Source: Terasakiella brassicae
GTDB lineage: Bacteria; Pseudomonadota; Alphaproteobacteria; Rhodospirillales; Terasakiellaceae
Assembly (NCBI RefSeq): GCF_014641495.1
Contig: NZ_BMHV01000009.1
Location: forward strand, 1 to 64,000
DNA length: 64,000 nucleotides
Direction: 5' to 3'
Made by a program: the position numbers and the translations under genes. Shown piece after piece: positions 1-7,709 of the stretch (its first letter is position 1; every line of letters starts with the position of its first letter). Under the pieces are notes generated by a model. That model did not search any database, was not told where the DNA came from, and saw only the letters and a program-made list of their open reading frames with translations.

Positions 1-111
1 AAGCCATCATGCGGCGGCCTTCATAAAATTAAAGGCCAACAGACCGCGAAGACAACCATGAAATCGGCTAAGATGACAAAGATGGAGCTTGACAAAAAGG
101 ACCGCTATTAG
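1..111 (+). CDS. 3' end of an unidentified gene (partial)
   Basis: An open frame runs from the first base to a TAG at 109-111 and would encode the last 36 residues of a protein that starts outside the window. The tail is lysine-rich and ends in DKKDRY. The other two plus frames are closed by stops within the first 60 bases, and a terminator-like hairpin follows about 45 bases downstream, which fits the end of a plus-strand gene. No family is recognisable from so short a piece. Confidence 0.4.
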   Translation, partial: KPSCGGLHKIKGQQTAKTTMKSAKMTKMELDKKDRY

Positions 112-153
112 ACAACATATAGTTACTTTTTATTTAGCCAGAACATCTACAAA

Positions 154-195
154 AAGAGCCCGAAAAATCGGCCTCTTCCATGATTTTCTTTTTGC
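154..195 (+). terminator. Probable rho-independent terminator
   Basis: AAGAGCCCGA (154-163) can pair with TCGGCCTCTT (167-176), with one C-C mismatch and a short A-rich loop. A T-rich tract follows within 20 bases. It would end transcription of the partial gene at the left edge. The rest of the gap up to the next gene (177-455) is AT-rich and holds no gene that I can see. Confidence 0.45.
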
Positions 196-310
196 ACATG
201 CGAAAAAACATTCGTTGTTTCTCATGCACACATCCAAGCTTTACCCTTAATTTACCTCTTTGCAAGACCAAATTCCGGAATAAGTCGTTTTTTTTACCAT
301 CTGTTCAAAA

Positions 311-352
311 AATATGCGTAATAGTGGGTATATATTCACCATGACGCATATT
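311..352. promoter_or_regulatory. Inverted repeat upstream of mtnP
   Basis: AATATGCGT (311-319) and ACGCATATT (344-352) are perfect 9-base complements separated by 24 bases, about 100 bases before the mtnP start. This could be an operator dyad or a 5' UTR hairpin. No known riboswitch motif was recognised here. The function is unknown. Confidence 0.35.
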
Positions 353-455
353 AATTGTGCATTCCCAAAGTTGGCACACATTATTTCTTGGCATTCCCTT
401 AAAAGACGTGGCAAAAGAGTCTCTGAATTTTCTTTCAGGCAGGAGTGTTTTAAAC

Positions 456-1331
456 ATGTCAGAGACCATCATCGGCATCATGGGCGGCAGCGGAATCTAT
501 GAGATAGACGGGCTGGAGAATACCCGTTGGACGAAAATCGACTCGCCCTTCGGTACCGTTTCAGACGAGATCCTTTTTGGTGAACTGGACGGCGTTCAAA
601 TGCGTTTCCTGCCCCGTCATGCGCGCGGTCACCGCATTTCCCCGTCCGATGTCAATTACCGCGCCAATATCGATGCAATGAAACGTGCCGGCGTGACAGA
701 TATTGTTTCGATTTCTGCCTGTGGCTCGCTGAAAGAAGAACTGCCGCCCGGGCATTTTGTACTGGCTGATGATTATATTGATCGTACCTTCGCCCGCGAA
801 AAATCTTTCTTCACAACCGGCTGCGTTGCCCATGTTGCTTTTGGCGAACCGGTGTCGAAACGACTGGTCGATTGTCTGGAAGACGCCCTGAAAGAACTGG
901 ATATCGATTATACCCGAGGCGGGACGTATCTTGCGATGGAAGGCCCGCAGTTTTCCACCAAGGCAGAATCCAACCTCTATCGTAGTTGGGGCTGTTCCGT
1001 CATCGGAATGACCAACATGCCCGAAGCCAAATTGGCCCGCGAAGCTGAAATGGGCTATGCCACTGTCGCGATGGTCACCGATTATGATTGCTGGCATGAA
1101 GATCACGACGATGTCACCGTTGAGCAAGTCATCAAAGTGTTGCTGGAAAATGCCGAAAAAGGCCGCAGCCTTGTCAAAGCTGTTGCCCCAAAAATCGCAA
1201 AAGCCCCACTCCCCTGCCCATCTGGCTGTCACACTGCGCTTGAATACGCGCTCATCACCGCCCCGGATGCCCGCGACCCGGAAGTGCTAGCCAAACTGGA
1301 CGCGGTTGCCGGCCGGGTTTTGAAAGGATAA
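456..1331 (+). CDS. mtnP: S-methyl-5'-thioadenosine phosphorylase
   Basis: This cytosolic enzyme of the PNP/MTAP family cleaves 5'-methylthioadenosine with phosphate to adenine and methylthioribose-1-phosphate. The 291-residue protein has the N-terminal GIMGGSGIY phosphate-binding segment (residues 7-15), MEGPQFST (161-168), [12 protein letters not shown] (187-198) and TDYDCW (208-213), the last two being typical of MTA phosphorylases. The start at 456 is preferred over an upstream in-frame ATG at 357 because AGGAG lies at 441-445 and homology begins exactly at MSET. It is the first gene of a three-gene cluster: mtnA follows after 5 bases and a class II aldolase after that. The context points to salvage of MTA produced by polyamine or homoserine-lactone synthesis. 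Confidence 0.95.
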   Translation: MSETIIGIMGGSGIYEIDGLENTRWTKIDSPFGTVSDEILFGELDGVQMRFLPRHARGHRISPSDVNYRANIDAMKRAGVTDIVSISACGSLKEELPPGHFVLADDYIDRTFAREKSFFTTGCVAHVAFGEPVSKRLVDCLEDALKELDIDYTRGGTYLAMEGPQFSTKAESNLYRSWGCSVIGMTNMPEAKLAREAEMGYATVAMVTDYDCWHEDHDDVTVEQVIKVLLENAEKGRSLVKAVAPKIAKAPLPCPSGCHTALEYALITAPDARDPEVLAKLDAVAGRVLKG

Positions 1332-1336
1332 CACCA

Positions 1337-2431
1337 ATGAAAGTTAATGGCACTCCCACCCGCCCGATCTGGCTGGATGATGATGGATTTGGCGTCAATA
1401 TTATTGATCAAACCAAATTGCCACACGCCTACGAAGTAGTGCGTATGGAAACATTAGCCGATGCATGCCATGCGATTTTTGACATGTTGGTGCGTGGCGC
1501 GCCATTGATCGGGGCAACGGCGGCCTATGGTATGGCGCTTGCCTTGCATGCTGATGCCACTGACGCAGGATTTGAACAAGCCTACAAAGAACTTTATGCC
1601 ACCCGCCCAACAGCCGTAAATTTACGCTGGGCACTGGATGAAATGCGTAAACAGATTTTGCCCTTGCCGGTTGCTGAACGTGTAAAAGCGGCTTACGCAC
1701 TTTCAGCGCAAATCTGTGATGACGATGTCGCACAAAATTCCGCCATTGGGGATCATGGCCTGAAAATCATTGAAGAGATTTGGGAGAAAAAAGGCAAAAC
1801 AGGTGTGATCAACATCCTGACCCATTGCAACGCCGGATGGCTGGCCACAGTGGATTGGGGCACCGCAACCGCCCCGATTTATAAAGCCTTTGATGCGGGT
1901 ATTCCTGTTCATGTCTGGGTGGATGAAACCCGCCCGCGCAATCAAGGTGCATCCCTGACCGCATGGGAACTGGGCAATCACGGTGTACCCCACACCCTGA
2001 TCGTTGATAATGCCGGCGGACATTTGATGCAGCATGGCGAGGTTGATTTATGTATTGTCGGCACAGACCGCACCACCGCCAGCGGGGATGTCTGCAACAA
2101 GATCGGCACCTATTTGAAAGCCTTGGCCGCCCATGACAATGGTGTGCCCTTTTATGTGGGCCTGCCGTCCCCGACCATCGACTGGACGGTGGATGACGGC
2201 GTAAAGGAAATCCCGATTGAACAGCGCGATGCCACCGAGGTCACCGAAATGACCGGACGTTTAAAAGACGGCAGCACGGCCACAGTCACCATCACCCCAC
2301 AAAGCTGCAAGGCGGCAAATTACGCCTTTGATGTCACCCCGGCGAAATATGTCACCGGATTGATCACTGAACGCGGTGTCGCACACCCCAGCAAAGACGG
2401 CTTGGTACAACTGTTCCCCGAGTTTGCATAA
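1337..2431 (+). CDS. mtnA: Methylthioribose-1-phosphate isomerase
   Basis: This enzyme isomerises 5-methylthioribose-1-phosphate to 5-methylthioribulose-1-phosphate, the step after MtnP. The 364-residue protein is of normal family length and belongs to the eIF2B-like isomerases. Both catalytic positions are visible: Cys164 in THCNAGWLA and Asp244 in [10 protein letters not shown]. It begins 5 bases after the mtnP stop, so the two are probably translated from one mRNA. No mtnB, mtnW/E-1 or acireductone dioxygenase gene follows. A class II aldolase takes that place instead, so the isomerase product probably enters an aldolase shunt rather than the classical oxygen-dependent methionine salvage route. 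Confidence 0.94.
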   Translation: MKVNGTPTRPIWLDDDGFGVNIIDQTKLPHAYEVVRMETLADACHAIFDMLVRGAPLIGATAAYGMALALHADATDAGFEQAYKELYATRPTAVNLRWALDEMRKQILPLPVAERVKAAYALSAQICDDDVAQNSAIGDHGLKIIEEIWEKKGKTGVINILTHCNAGWLATVDWGTATAPIYKAFDAGIPVHVWVDETRPRNQGASLTAWELGNHGVPHTLIVDNAGGHLMQHGEVDLCIVGTDRTTASGDVCNKIGTYLKALAAHDNGVPFYVGLPSPTIDWTVDDGVKEIPIEQRDATEVTEMTGRLKDGSTATVTITPQSCKAANYAFDVTPAKYVTGLITERGVAHPSKDGLVQLFPEFA

Positions 2432-2475
2432 ACATAGGCGAACGAGCCTTGGCAACATCAAAAGAGTAAACAATT

Positions 2476-3114
2476 ATGACTCGGCAACAGGTTATCAACA
2501 CCGCCTTAAAAATGAATGCCCTGGGTATCAATCAAGGTGCCAGCGGCAATGTCTCGACAAGATCGGACAATGGTTTTTTAATCACACCATCGGGGCTGGA
2601 TTATGACGCGCTTCGTCCCGAAGATATCGTGAACGTCCATATGGATGGCACCTACACGGGATCACTTAAACCCTCAAGCGAGTGGCTGTTTCATCGCGAT
2701 ATCTATTTGGCAAAACCCGATGTCCATGCCGTTATCCATACCCATTCCAAATTTGCGACCACCTTGGCCTGCCTGCGCCGGGATCTGCCGCCTTTTCATT
2801 ACATGATTGCGGTTTGTGGTGGCAAAGATGTCCGTTGTGCCCCTTATGCCACGTTCGGCACACAAGCTTTATCCGATGCGGCCCTTGACGCGCTTCAAGA
2901 CCGTCATGCCTGCCTGCTGGCCAATCATGGTATGATTGTGACAGGCCCAAATCTGGACAAAGCCCTGAAAATTGCACAAGAACTGGAACTTCTTTGTGAA
3001 CAATACCTGAGCGCCTTGCAGGTTGGTGAACCTTATATCTTGAGCGATAGCGAAATGGACGAGGTTCTTGAAAAATTTAAAACCTATGGCAAGCAGGATA
3101 AACCAAACCCATAA
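2476..3114 (+). CDS. ald2: Class II aldolase, probable MTRu-1-P aldolase
   Basis: This 212-residue protein is a zinc-dependent class II aldolase of the fuculose-phosphate aldolase/AraD family. Visible are the phosphate loop QGASGNVSTR (20-29), SSEW with the candidate catalytic Glu69, the metal ligands in IHTH (His88, His90) and LANHG (His151). In Rhodospirillum rubrum an aldolase with this neighbourhood (mtnP-mtnA-ald2) cleaves 5-methylthioribulose-1-phosphate to dihydroxyacetone phosphate and 2-methylthioacetaldehyde, and also handles 5-deoxyribulose-1-phosphate (DHAP shunt). The same role is inferred here from gene order. It lies 44 bases after mtnA. A general sugar-phosphate aldolase remains possible if it is not co-transcribed. 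Confidence 0.8.
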   Translation: MTRQQVINTALKMNALGINQGASGNVSTRSDNGFLITPSGLDYDALRPEDIVNVHMDGTYTGSLKPSSEWLFHRDIYLAKPDVHAVIHTHSKFATTLACLRRDLPPFHYMIAVCGGKDVRCAPYATFGTQALSDAALDALQDRHACLLANHGMIVTGPNLDKALKIAQELELLCEQYLSALQVGEPYILSDSEMDEVLEKFKTYGKQDKPNP

Positions 3115-3149
3115 AGGTTCATATGATCGGCTTGCGGCATCAATCAGGC

Positions 3150-3518
3150 TTAACGTAATAAAGCACGCGCTGTACGGATAAGCTCATCCGGCAAAAAGGG
3201 CTTTTCCAAAATGGCATCCGCCCCACTGAGCATAGCGGCCTCCAGCAAATCGCCGCCATCTTGATCCGGGCCACCCCCTGAAATGGCGAGAACGGAAATA
3301 TCCTGATTACCCGCAATTGCTTTATCAATAATGGCAAGCCCGTCGATTTCCGGCATTAAAATATCCGTAATCAATAGATCGAAACGACCCTTTCGTATTT
3401 GCTCCAGCGCCTGCTGACCGTTCACAGCACTTTCAACGTCAAATCCTGCATTTCGCAATGCCTCTGCCATAACCGCTAAAACGGCTTCATCGTCATCGAC
3501 GATCAAAAGTCTTGCCAC
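3150..3518 (-). CDS. Single-domain response regulator
   Basis: A CheY-like receiver without an output domain, 122 residues long. The acidic pocket (VDDDE, 7-11), phosphoacceptor Asp52 in LLITDILMPEIDG, Ser80 and Lys106 in EKPF are all present, so it should be phosphorylatable. The start is read as GTG at 3518. GGAG lies 7 bases upstream and the conserved strand LLIVDDD begins at once, whereas the longer frame opened by an ATG at 3566 adds 16 residues unlike the family. No kinase is adjacent. It converges on the ald2 gene with a 35-base gap and its target is unknown. Confidence 0.85.
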   Translation of the reverse strand: MARLLIVDDDEAVLAVMAEALRNAGFDVESAVNGQQALEQIRKGRFDLLITDILMPEIDGLAIIDKAIAGNQDISVLAISGGGPDQDGGDLLEAAMLSGADAILEKPFLPDELIRTARALLR

Positions 3519-3667
3519 GCATTTTCTCCATTGCGACGAGAACAAGTAACAAGGATAATCGCACAAAAGTGTAAATAAAGTACAAACATTTAAGCAAACT
3601 TAAACATTGTATGTTGCACTTACAGTTCACAAACCTTACATTTTAGCCTTGCGTCACCATCAGGACA

Positions 3668-4120
3668 ATGAACGTGTCTCTTTCCGTTTTTAAGTTTATG
3701 CGCCATACCGTTGAAAACCTGCCCCATTGCAAAAAACTGGGGCTGAAGTTCACACAGCTTGACGAAGGTGTCGGTGCCATGCAACTGGACCCTAAACCCG
3801 AATTTATCGGCAATACGGCCCAAAATTTCATGCATAGCGCAATTGTCACCACCCTTCTGGATACCTTGTGTGGCACCGTTGCCTCGTCGGCTTACAGCGA
3901 AGGCCGTACCGTTGCGACACTGGATTTACGTCTGGATCATCTGGACCGACTGCATGGTGATCGTACCCTTTACGCCAAGGCGGAATGTTTTCATCATAAT
4001 GATGATGTTGCTTATGTGCGCGGCTGGGCCTGGCAGGACAGCGAAGACAAAATGGTTGCCAAAGCCACCGGAACCTTTATGGCCAGCGGTACATTCAAAC
4101 TGCAAAAGGAAGATATGTGA
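3668..4120 (+). CDS. PaaI-family hotdog thioesterase
   Basis: This 150-residue protein has the single hotdog fold of PaaI/YbgC-type acyl-CoA thioesterases, with the central helix segment HSAIVTTLLDTLCG (near 57-70) and the following strand RTVATLDLRLDHLD. The usual HGG at the helix start is altered to HSA, which may affect activity or the choice of acyl chain. Its stop codon overlaps the ATG of a second hotdog gene, so the two are translationally coupled and may form a heteromer. The acyl-CoA substrate cannot be told from sequence. Confidence 0.8.
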   Translation: MNVSLSVFKFMRHTVENLPHCKKLGLKFTQLDEGVGAMQLDPKPEFIGNTAQNFMHSAIVTTLLDTLCGTVASSAYSEGRTVATLDLRLDHLDRLHGDRTLYAKAECFHHNDDVAYVRGWAWQDSEDKMVAKATGTFMASGTFKLQKEDM

Positions 4121-4536
4121 TGAAAACCCTTTTTGGAACAAGCAGTTTACAGGATATCAACACCCTGATCCCTTATGCTCAACTGGTCGGGCTGGATATT
4201 TCAAGTGATGAACACGGTTTGCTGACGATTTTGCGCGCACATGATGACAATATCGGTAATGAAATCATCGGGGCTGTTCATGGCGGGGTGGTTGCCGGTC
4301 TTATGGAGCATGCGGCTTCTTTTCACCTGCTGGACGAACTTGCCAACCCGGTGCGCATTCCCCGTATCATAAATGTCTCGATCGACTATCTTCGCCCTGC
4401 CCTCAATAAGGATACCTTTGCCCGTGGACAAGTGGTCAAGCAAGGCAAACGCGTTGCAAACGTGCGCGTTACGGCTTGGCAAGACGATGAAAATCGCCCG
4501 GTCGCCGCAGCTCATGCCCATTTCCTTATTGCGTAA
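4120..4536 (+). CDS. PaaI-family hotdog thioesterase (second copy)
   Basis: A second hotdog protein of 138 residues whose ATG (4120) overlaps the TGA of the preceding thioesterase by one base. A GTG at 4117 is a possible alternative start. The canonical helix motif VHGGVVAGLMEHAA is intact, unlike in its neighbour, and is followed by the strand RIINVSIDYLRPA. The pair therefore looks like one typical and one altered subunit made in equal amounts. Members of this family hydrolyse short or aromatic acyl-CoA esters. The substrate here is not known. Confidence 0.82.
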   Translation: MKTLFGTSSLQDINTLIPYAQLVGLDISSDEHGLLTILRAHDDNIGNEIIGAVHGGVVAGLMEHAASFHLLDELANPVRIPRIINVSIDYLRPALNKDTFARGQVVKQGKRVANVRVTAWQDDENRPVAAAHAHFLIA

Positions 4537-4590
4537 AACATCCCGCCTCCCCATCTTTAGAATCTGAACATATAAAACAGGGCCTTAAGA

Positions 4591-4986
4591 ATGGAATTTT
4601 CAGCGACAACGCGGATGGTACACATAACTGTCCAACCTTTTTTTCTGGAACAGGAATCCGATCCGCAAAAAAATGCCTTTATGTGGGCCTATCATATCCG
4701 CATTCACAACAGCGGGTTTGAACCCATACAACTGCTCTCGCGTTACTGGAAAATCACCGATGCCTTAGGGCGTGTACAGGAAGTTCGCGGCGAAGGCGTG
4801 GTCGGTGAACAACCTCTCATCAGCCCCGGTGGTTTTTACGAATATACCAGCGGTGTTCCCTTGCAAACCCCAAGCGGTTTTATGGGCGGGTCTTATGAAA
4901 TGATCAGTGGAAATGGCGAACGTCTGGAGGTGACCGTTCCGACATTTTCACTCGACAGCCCCTTTGATGTCCATTGCGTCAATTAA
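4591..4986 (+). CDS. apaG: ApaG domain protein
   Basis: A 131-residue all-beta ApaG protein of normal length. Family features include the N-terminal strand VHITVQPFF, the AYHIRIHNSG segment, LLSRYWKITDA, and the C-terminal GSYEMISGNGE followed by VTVPTFSLD. ApaG was linked in enterobacteria to cobalt and magnesium resistance, and the fold recurs in eukaryotic F-box proteins. Its biochemical role remains unsettled. It lies 55 bases after the thioesterase pair on the same strand and may be co-transcribed, though no functional link is evident. Confidence 0.93.
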   Translation: MEFSATTRMVHITVQPFFLEQESDPQKNAFMWAYHIRIHNSGFEPIQLLSRYWKITDALGRVQEVRGEGVVGEQPLISPGGFYEYTSGVPLQTPSGFMGGSYEMISGNGERLEVTVPTFSLDSPFDVHCVN

Positions 4987-5060
4987 TACCCTTTTCCCAA
5001 GACGTAGAAACATTTATTAAAAACGTTCTATTCATTATTTCATGCTGGCTTATTTTAAAG

Positions 5061-5741
5061 ATGAGAATTGTATCAATACTTGTTCTGACCACCTTGTTCT
5101 ACCTGAATACCCCTGCTTATGCGACCCCGCCGCAATGTCCGCAAACTCTCAGTATGTATGCGGAAAACAAGTTGACGCTGAAGGCGCGCCATATATTTGA
5201 AGAGATGTATGCAAAGCTGGGCTGTAAGCTATCGGTTCGTCTGTTGCCGCCCAAACGCAGTGTTATATATTTCAACAGTTCTCTCATTGACGGGGAACTC
5301 TACAGACTGGAAGATATCGAGAAAAGTTACACACAAACCTTTGTGCGCTCTCAATTCCCGCTGCTTTCCATTCCTGCCTCCCTTTGGGCTTCCGCAGACC
5401 CGGAAATATATAAAACACGTCCGCTGGGCTATATCAAAGGTTATGCATGGCAGGAACGTTTTATCCGGCAAAAACCTCTGCTGACACCCGTGGCCTATAA
5501 GAACGAAGACGATTTATATATTGCCTTCAACAAGGGCATTATCGGGTCCTTTCTCAGCAATGATCCCTACGTTGATTTCCTTCAAAAAGAAGGGTTGTTG
5601 AGCGCATCGCTCAAAAAAATTATGACCCTTGAGACCCGCCATTTTTACCATTATCTCCATGCAAAATATGCCCCCTTTATGGAACGATTTTCAGAGCTTC
5701 TGGCAAAAGAAGATAATTTTGCGGCCCTTTATAAAGAATAG
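5061..5741 (+). CDS. Periplasmic solute-binding-like protein
   Basis: A 226-residue secreted protein. The start at 5061 gives a clean signal peptide (MRIVSILVLTTLFYLNTPAYA); an in-frame ATG at 4974 overlaps apaG and is less likely. The mature part has the spacing of a small type-2 periplasmic binding fold like the amino-acid-binding proteins seen in many alphaproteobacteria: an N-terminal half around MYAENKLTLKARHIFEEMY, then a middle LGYIKGYAW loop. Similarity is weak and no permease is adjacent, so it may act as a sensory or orphan binding protein. The ribosome binding site is poor. Confidence 0.6.
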   Translation: MRIVSILVLTTLFYLNTPAYATPPQCPQTLSMYAENKLTLKARHIFEEMYAKLGCKLSVRLLPPKRSVIYFNSSLIDGELYRLEDIEKSYTQTFVRSQFPLLSIPASLWASADPEIYKTRPLGYIKGYAWQERFIRQKPLLTPVAYKNEDDLYIAFNKGIIGSFLSNDPYVDFLQKEGLLSASLKKIMTLETRHFYHYLHAKYAPFMERFSELLAKEDNFAALYKE

Positions 5742-5767
5742 CGTGTGCCCTGAAACATATTTTGCCC

Positions 5768-5796
5768 TTGCATTCCCATGATCTTGAGTCTATAAC
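5768..5796 (+). promoter_or_regulatory. Sigma-70-type promoter of rpmI-rplT
   Basis: TTGCAT (5768-5773) and TATAAC (5791-5796) are separated by 17 bases, a good housekeeping promoter. It lies about 125 bases before the L35 start and would give a long 5' UTR. Confidence 0.6.
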
Positions 5797-5806
5797 CCGC
5801 TACCTC

Positions 5807-5830
5807 GTCGCTGAAATTTTAGTCAGCGGC
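5807..5830 (+). other. Hairpin in the rpmI leader
   Basis: GTCGCTGA (5807-5814) pairs with TCAGCGGC (5823-5830) around an 8-base AT-rich loop, with one G-U pair, a few bases after the predicted promoter. Ribosomal protein L20 is known in several bacteria to bind its own operon leader. This hairpin could be such a site, but no specific L20 site pattern was matched. Confidence 0.4.
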
Positions 5831-5922
5831 GCATATTTTGTTAAAGGCATTGAAGGATAACGAACTGAGGCTAAGGCATGCCGAAGCGTTGGTTTCAATG
5901 TAGATACATAAAGGATAATGAA

Positions 5923-6120
5923 ATGCCTAAAATGAAGACGAAATCTGGCGCGAAAAAACGCTTCAAGATCACGGCTACTGGCAAAGTACGCGGTGCTTAC
6001 GCATTCAAATCCCACAACCTGCGCAAACGTTCTCAGAAAATGAAACGTCAGGCACGTGGCACAATGGTTCTGTGTGCAGCTGATGCACGTATGGCCAAAT
6101 CTTTGATGCCGTACGCTTAA
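5923..6120 (+). CDS. rpmI: 50S ribosomal protein L35
   Basis: A 65-residue basic protein with the L35 signature [14 protein letters not shown] at the start and [11 protein letters not shown] in the middle. The start at 5923 is preferred: AAGGA lies 7 bases upstream and the family begins MPKMKT. An in-frame ATG at 5878, itself preceded by AAGG, would add 15 residues ([15 protein letters not shown]) that the family lacks. It forms an operon with rplT 37 bases downstream. infC, often the first gene of this operon, is about 28 kb away after thrS. Confidence 0.97.
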   Translation: MPKMKTKSGAKKRFKITATGKVRGAYAFKSHNLRKRSQKMKRQARGTMVLCAADARMAKSLMPYA

Positions 6121-6157
6121 GTACACGATTACAAGCCCAGAATAAGGATTAAGACAC

Positions 6158-6514
6158 ATGCGTTCAACAGTAGCAGTTGCTTCCCGCGCTCGTCGCAAGA
6201 AGATCATCAAGGCGGCCAAGGGTTATCGCGGCCGTAATAAAAACGTCCTGCGCGTTGCTATGGAAAAGGTCGATAAAGGCCTTCAGTATCAGTACCGCGA
6301 TCGTCGCAACAAAAAACGTAACTTCCGCGCACTGTGGATCCAGCGTATCAATGCTGGTTCTCGTCAGTATGGCGTAAGCTACTCTCAATTCATGAATGGC
6401 CTGAAACTGGCTGGTATCGAGCTGGACCGTAAAGTTCTGGCTGATCTGGCCGCTCGTGAGCCGGACGCGTTTAAATCTTTGGTAGAACAGGCCCAGGCCG
6501 CTCTTGCCAAGTAA
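6158..6514 (+). CDS. rplT: 50S ribosomal protein L20
   Basis: A 118-residue basic protein of normal length. It has the N-terminal helix rich in Arg and Lys ([19 protein letters not shown]), the conserved [20 protein letters not shown] segment and the globular end with [13 protein letters not shown]20 binds 23S rRNA early in large-subunit assembly and represses its own operon in other bacteria. It is followed by a strong hairpin and T-run before pheS. Confidence 0.98.
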   Translation: MRSTVAVASRARRKKIIKAAKGYRGRNKNVLRVAMEKVDKGLQYQYRDRRNKKRNFRALWIQRINAGSRQYGVSYSQFMNGLKLAGIELDRKVLADLAAREPDAFKSLVEQAQAALAK

Positions 6515-6564
6515 CAAAACGCTCACGTAAAGCTGATTGTTTTACGTTGAAAATTCTTGGAAAA

Positions 6565-6600
6565 GGGGACTGGGGCCTTCGGGCCTTGGTCTCCTTTTTT
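6565..6600 (+). terminator. Terminator or attenuator between rplT and pheS
   Basis: GGGGACTGGGGCC (6565-6577) pairs along its full length with GGCCTTGGTCTCC (6582-6594) if G-U pairs are allowed. The arms flank a TTCG tetraloop and six T residues follow. A second small stem, ACGTAAA (6525-6531) with TTTACGT (6541-6547), lies just upstream. Only 32 bases separate the T-run from pheS, so the hairpin may partly terminate and thus set the ratio of ribosomal protein to synthetase mRNA. I see no phenylalanine-rich leader peptide. Confidence 0.8.
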
Positions 6601-6632
6601 GTTTGCTCTAAACACTTCCATAGGGAACGGAT

Positions 6633-7709
6633 ATGGAAAACCTCGATCAGATTAAAACAGAAGTCCTGGAAGCTGTCGTTGCCGCGACCGACTCCAAGGC
6701 TTTAGACGACATTCGCGTCAGTGCGCTCGGTAAAAAAGGGTCCATCACCTCGTTGATGAAGAACATGAAAGACCTGACACCGGAAGAACGCAAAGAAACC
6801 GGACAAAAGCTCAACCTCATTAAAGATGAAGTCGCCCAAGCCATTGATGCGCGTAAAACAGAATTGGCCGATACCGAACTCAACGCCCGCTTGATGGCGG
6901 AAAAAATTGATGTGACATTGTCTGTGCGCCCGGAACACACCGGCACGGTTCATCCGGTCAGCCAAACCATTGATGAAGCCATTGCCATCTTTGGCGAGAT
7001 GGGTTTCAGCGTTGCCGAAGGGCCGAATATCGAGGACGATTGGCGCAATTTCGGTGCCCTGAACATTGGCCCGGAACATCCCGCCCGTCAGGATCACGAC
7101 ACATTTTATCTGCCACGCGAACAAGACGGCAATCGTATGGTCTTGCGCACCCATACCTCCCCTGTACAAATCCGTTCCATGCAGGAAAAGGGCGCACCCA
7201 TCCGTATTATCTGTCCGGGGCGCACCTATCGTTGTGATTACGATGCGACCCATACACCGATGTTCCACCAAATCGAGGGGCTGGTCATCGACGAAAAAAC
7301 CCATTTCGGTCACCTGAAAGGCTGCTTGATTGATTTCTGCAAAGCCTACTTTGGTGTAGACGATCTGCCCGTTCGTTTCCGTCCCAGCTATTTCCCGTTC
7401 ACAGAACCCAGCGCGGAAGTCGATATCGGCTGTACCCGTAAAGACGGTGAATTCAAAATCGGTGCCGGTGATGACTGGCTGGAAATTTTAGGCTGCGGCA
7501 TGGTTCACCCCAAAGTTTTGGAAAACTGCGGTATCGATTCCAGCAAATATCAAGGCTTTGCCTTTGGCATGGGGATCGAACGGATTGCCATGTTGAAATA
7601 CGGCATTCCCGATCTGCGGACATTCTATGAATCTGATCTGCGTTGGCTGCGCCATTATGGCTTCAAGGCCTTGGACATTCCCAGCATGGTAGGAGGGCTG
7701 ACCCGATGA
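6633..7709 (+). CDS. pheS: Phenylalanine-tRNA ligase alpha subunit
   Basis: The catalytic alpha chain of the cytosolic (alpha-beta)2 synthetase, 358 residues. The N-terminal coiled coil (about 1-90) has the [13 protein letters not shown] segment. Class II motif 2 is seen around [20 protein letters not shown], and motif 3 near the end as [17 protein letters not shown]. The substrate loop [17 protein letters not shown] is also present. Its stop codon overlaps the pheT start as ATGA, so the two chains are coupled in translation. Confidence 0.98.
   Translation: MENLDQIKTEVLEAVVAATDSKALDDIRVSALGKKGSITSLMKNMKDLTPEERKETGQKLNLIKDEVAQAIDARKTELADTELNARLMAEKIDVTLSVRPEHTGTVHPVSQTIDEAIAIFGEMGFSVAEGPNIEDDWRNFGALNIGPEHPARQDHDTFYLPREQDGNRMVLRTHTSPVQIRSMQEKGAPIRIICPGRTYRCDYDATHTPMFHQIEGLVIDEKTHFGHLKGCLIDFCKAYFGVDDLPVRFRPSYFPFTEPSAEVDIGCTRKDGEFKIGAGDDWLEILGCGMVHPKVLENCGIDSSKYQGFAFGMGIERIAMLKYGIPDLRTFYESDLRWLRHYGFKALDIPSMVGGLTR

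Noticed and set aside
375-391. Possible sigma-54 promoter before mtnP (TTGGCACACATTATTTC)
   Set aside because: The -24 box fits but there is no GC at -12 with the right spacing.
561-1232. 223-codon open frame opposite mtnP
   Set aside because: Antisense shadow of mtnP, without start signals or family features.
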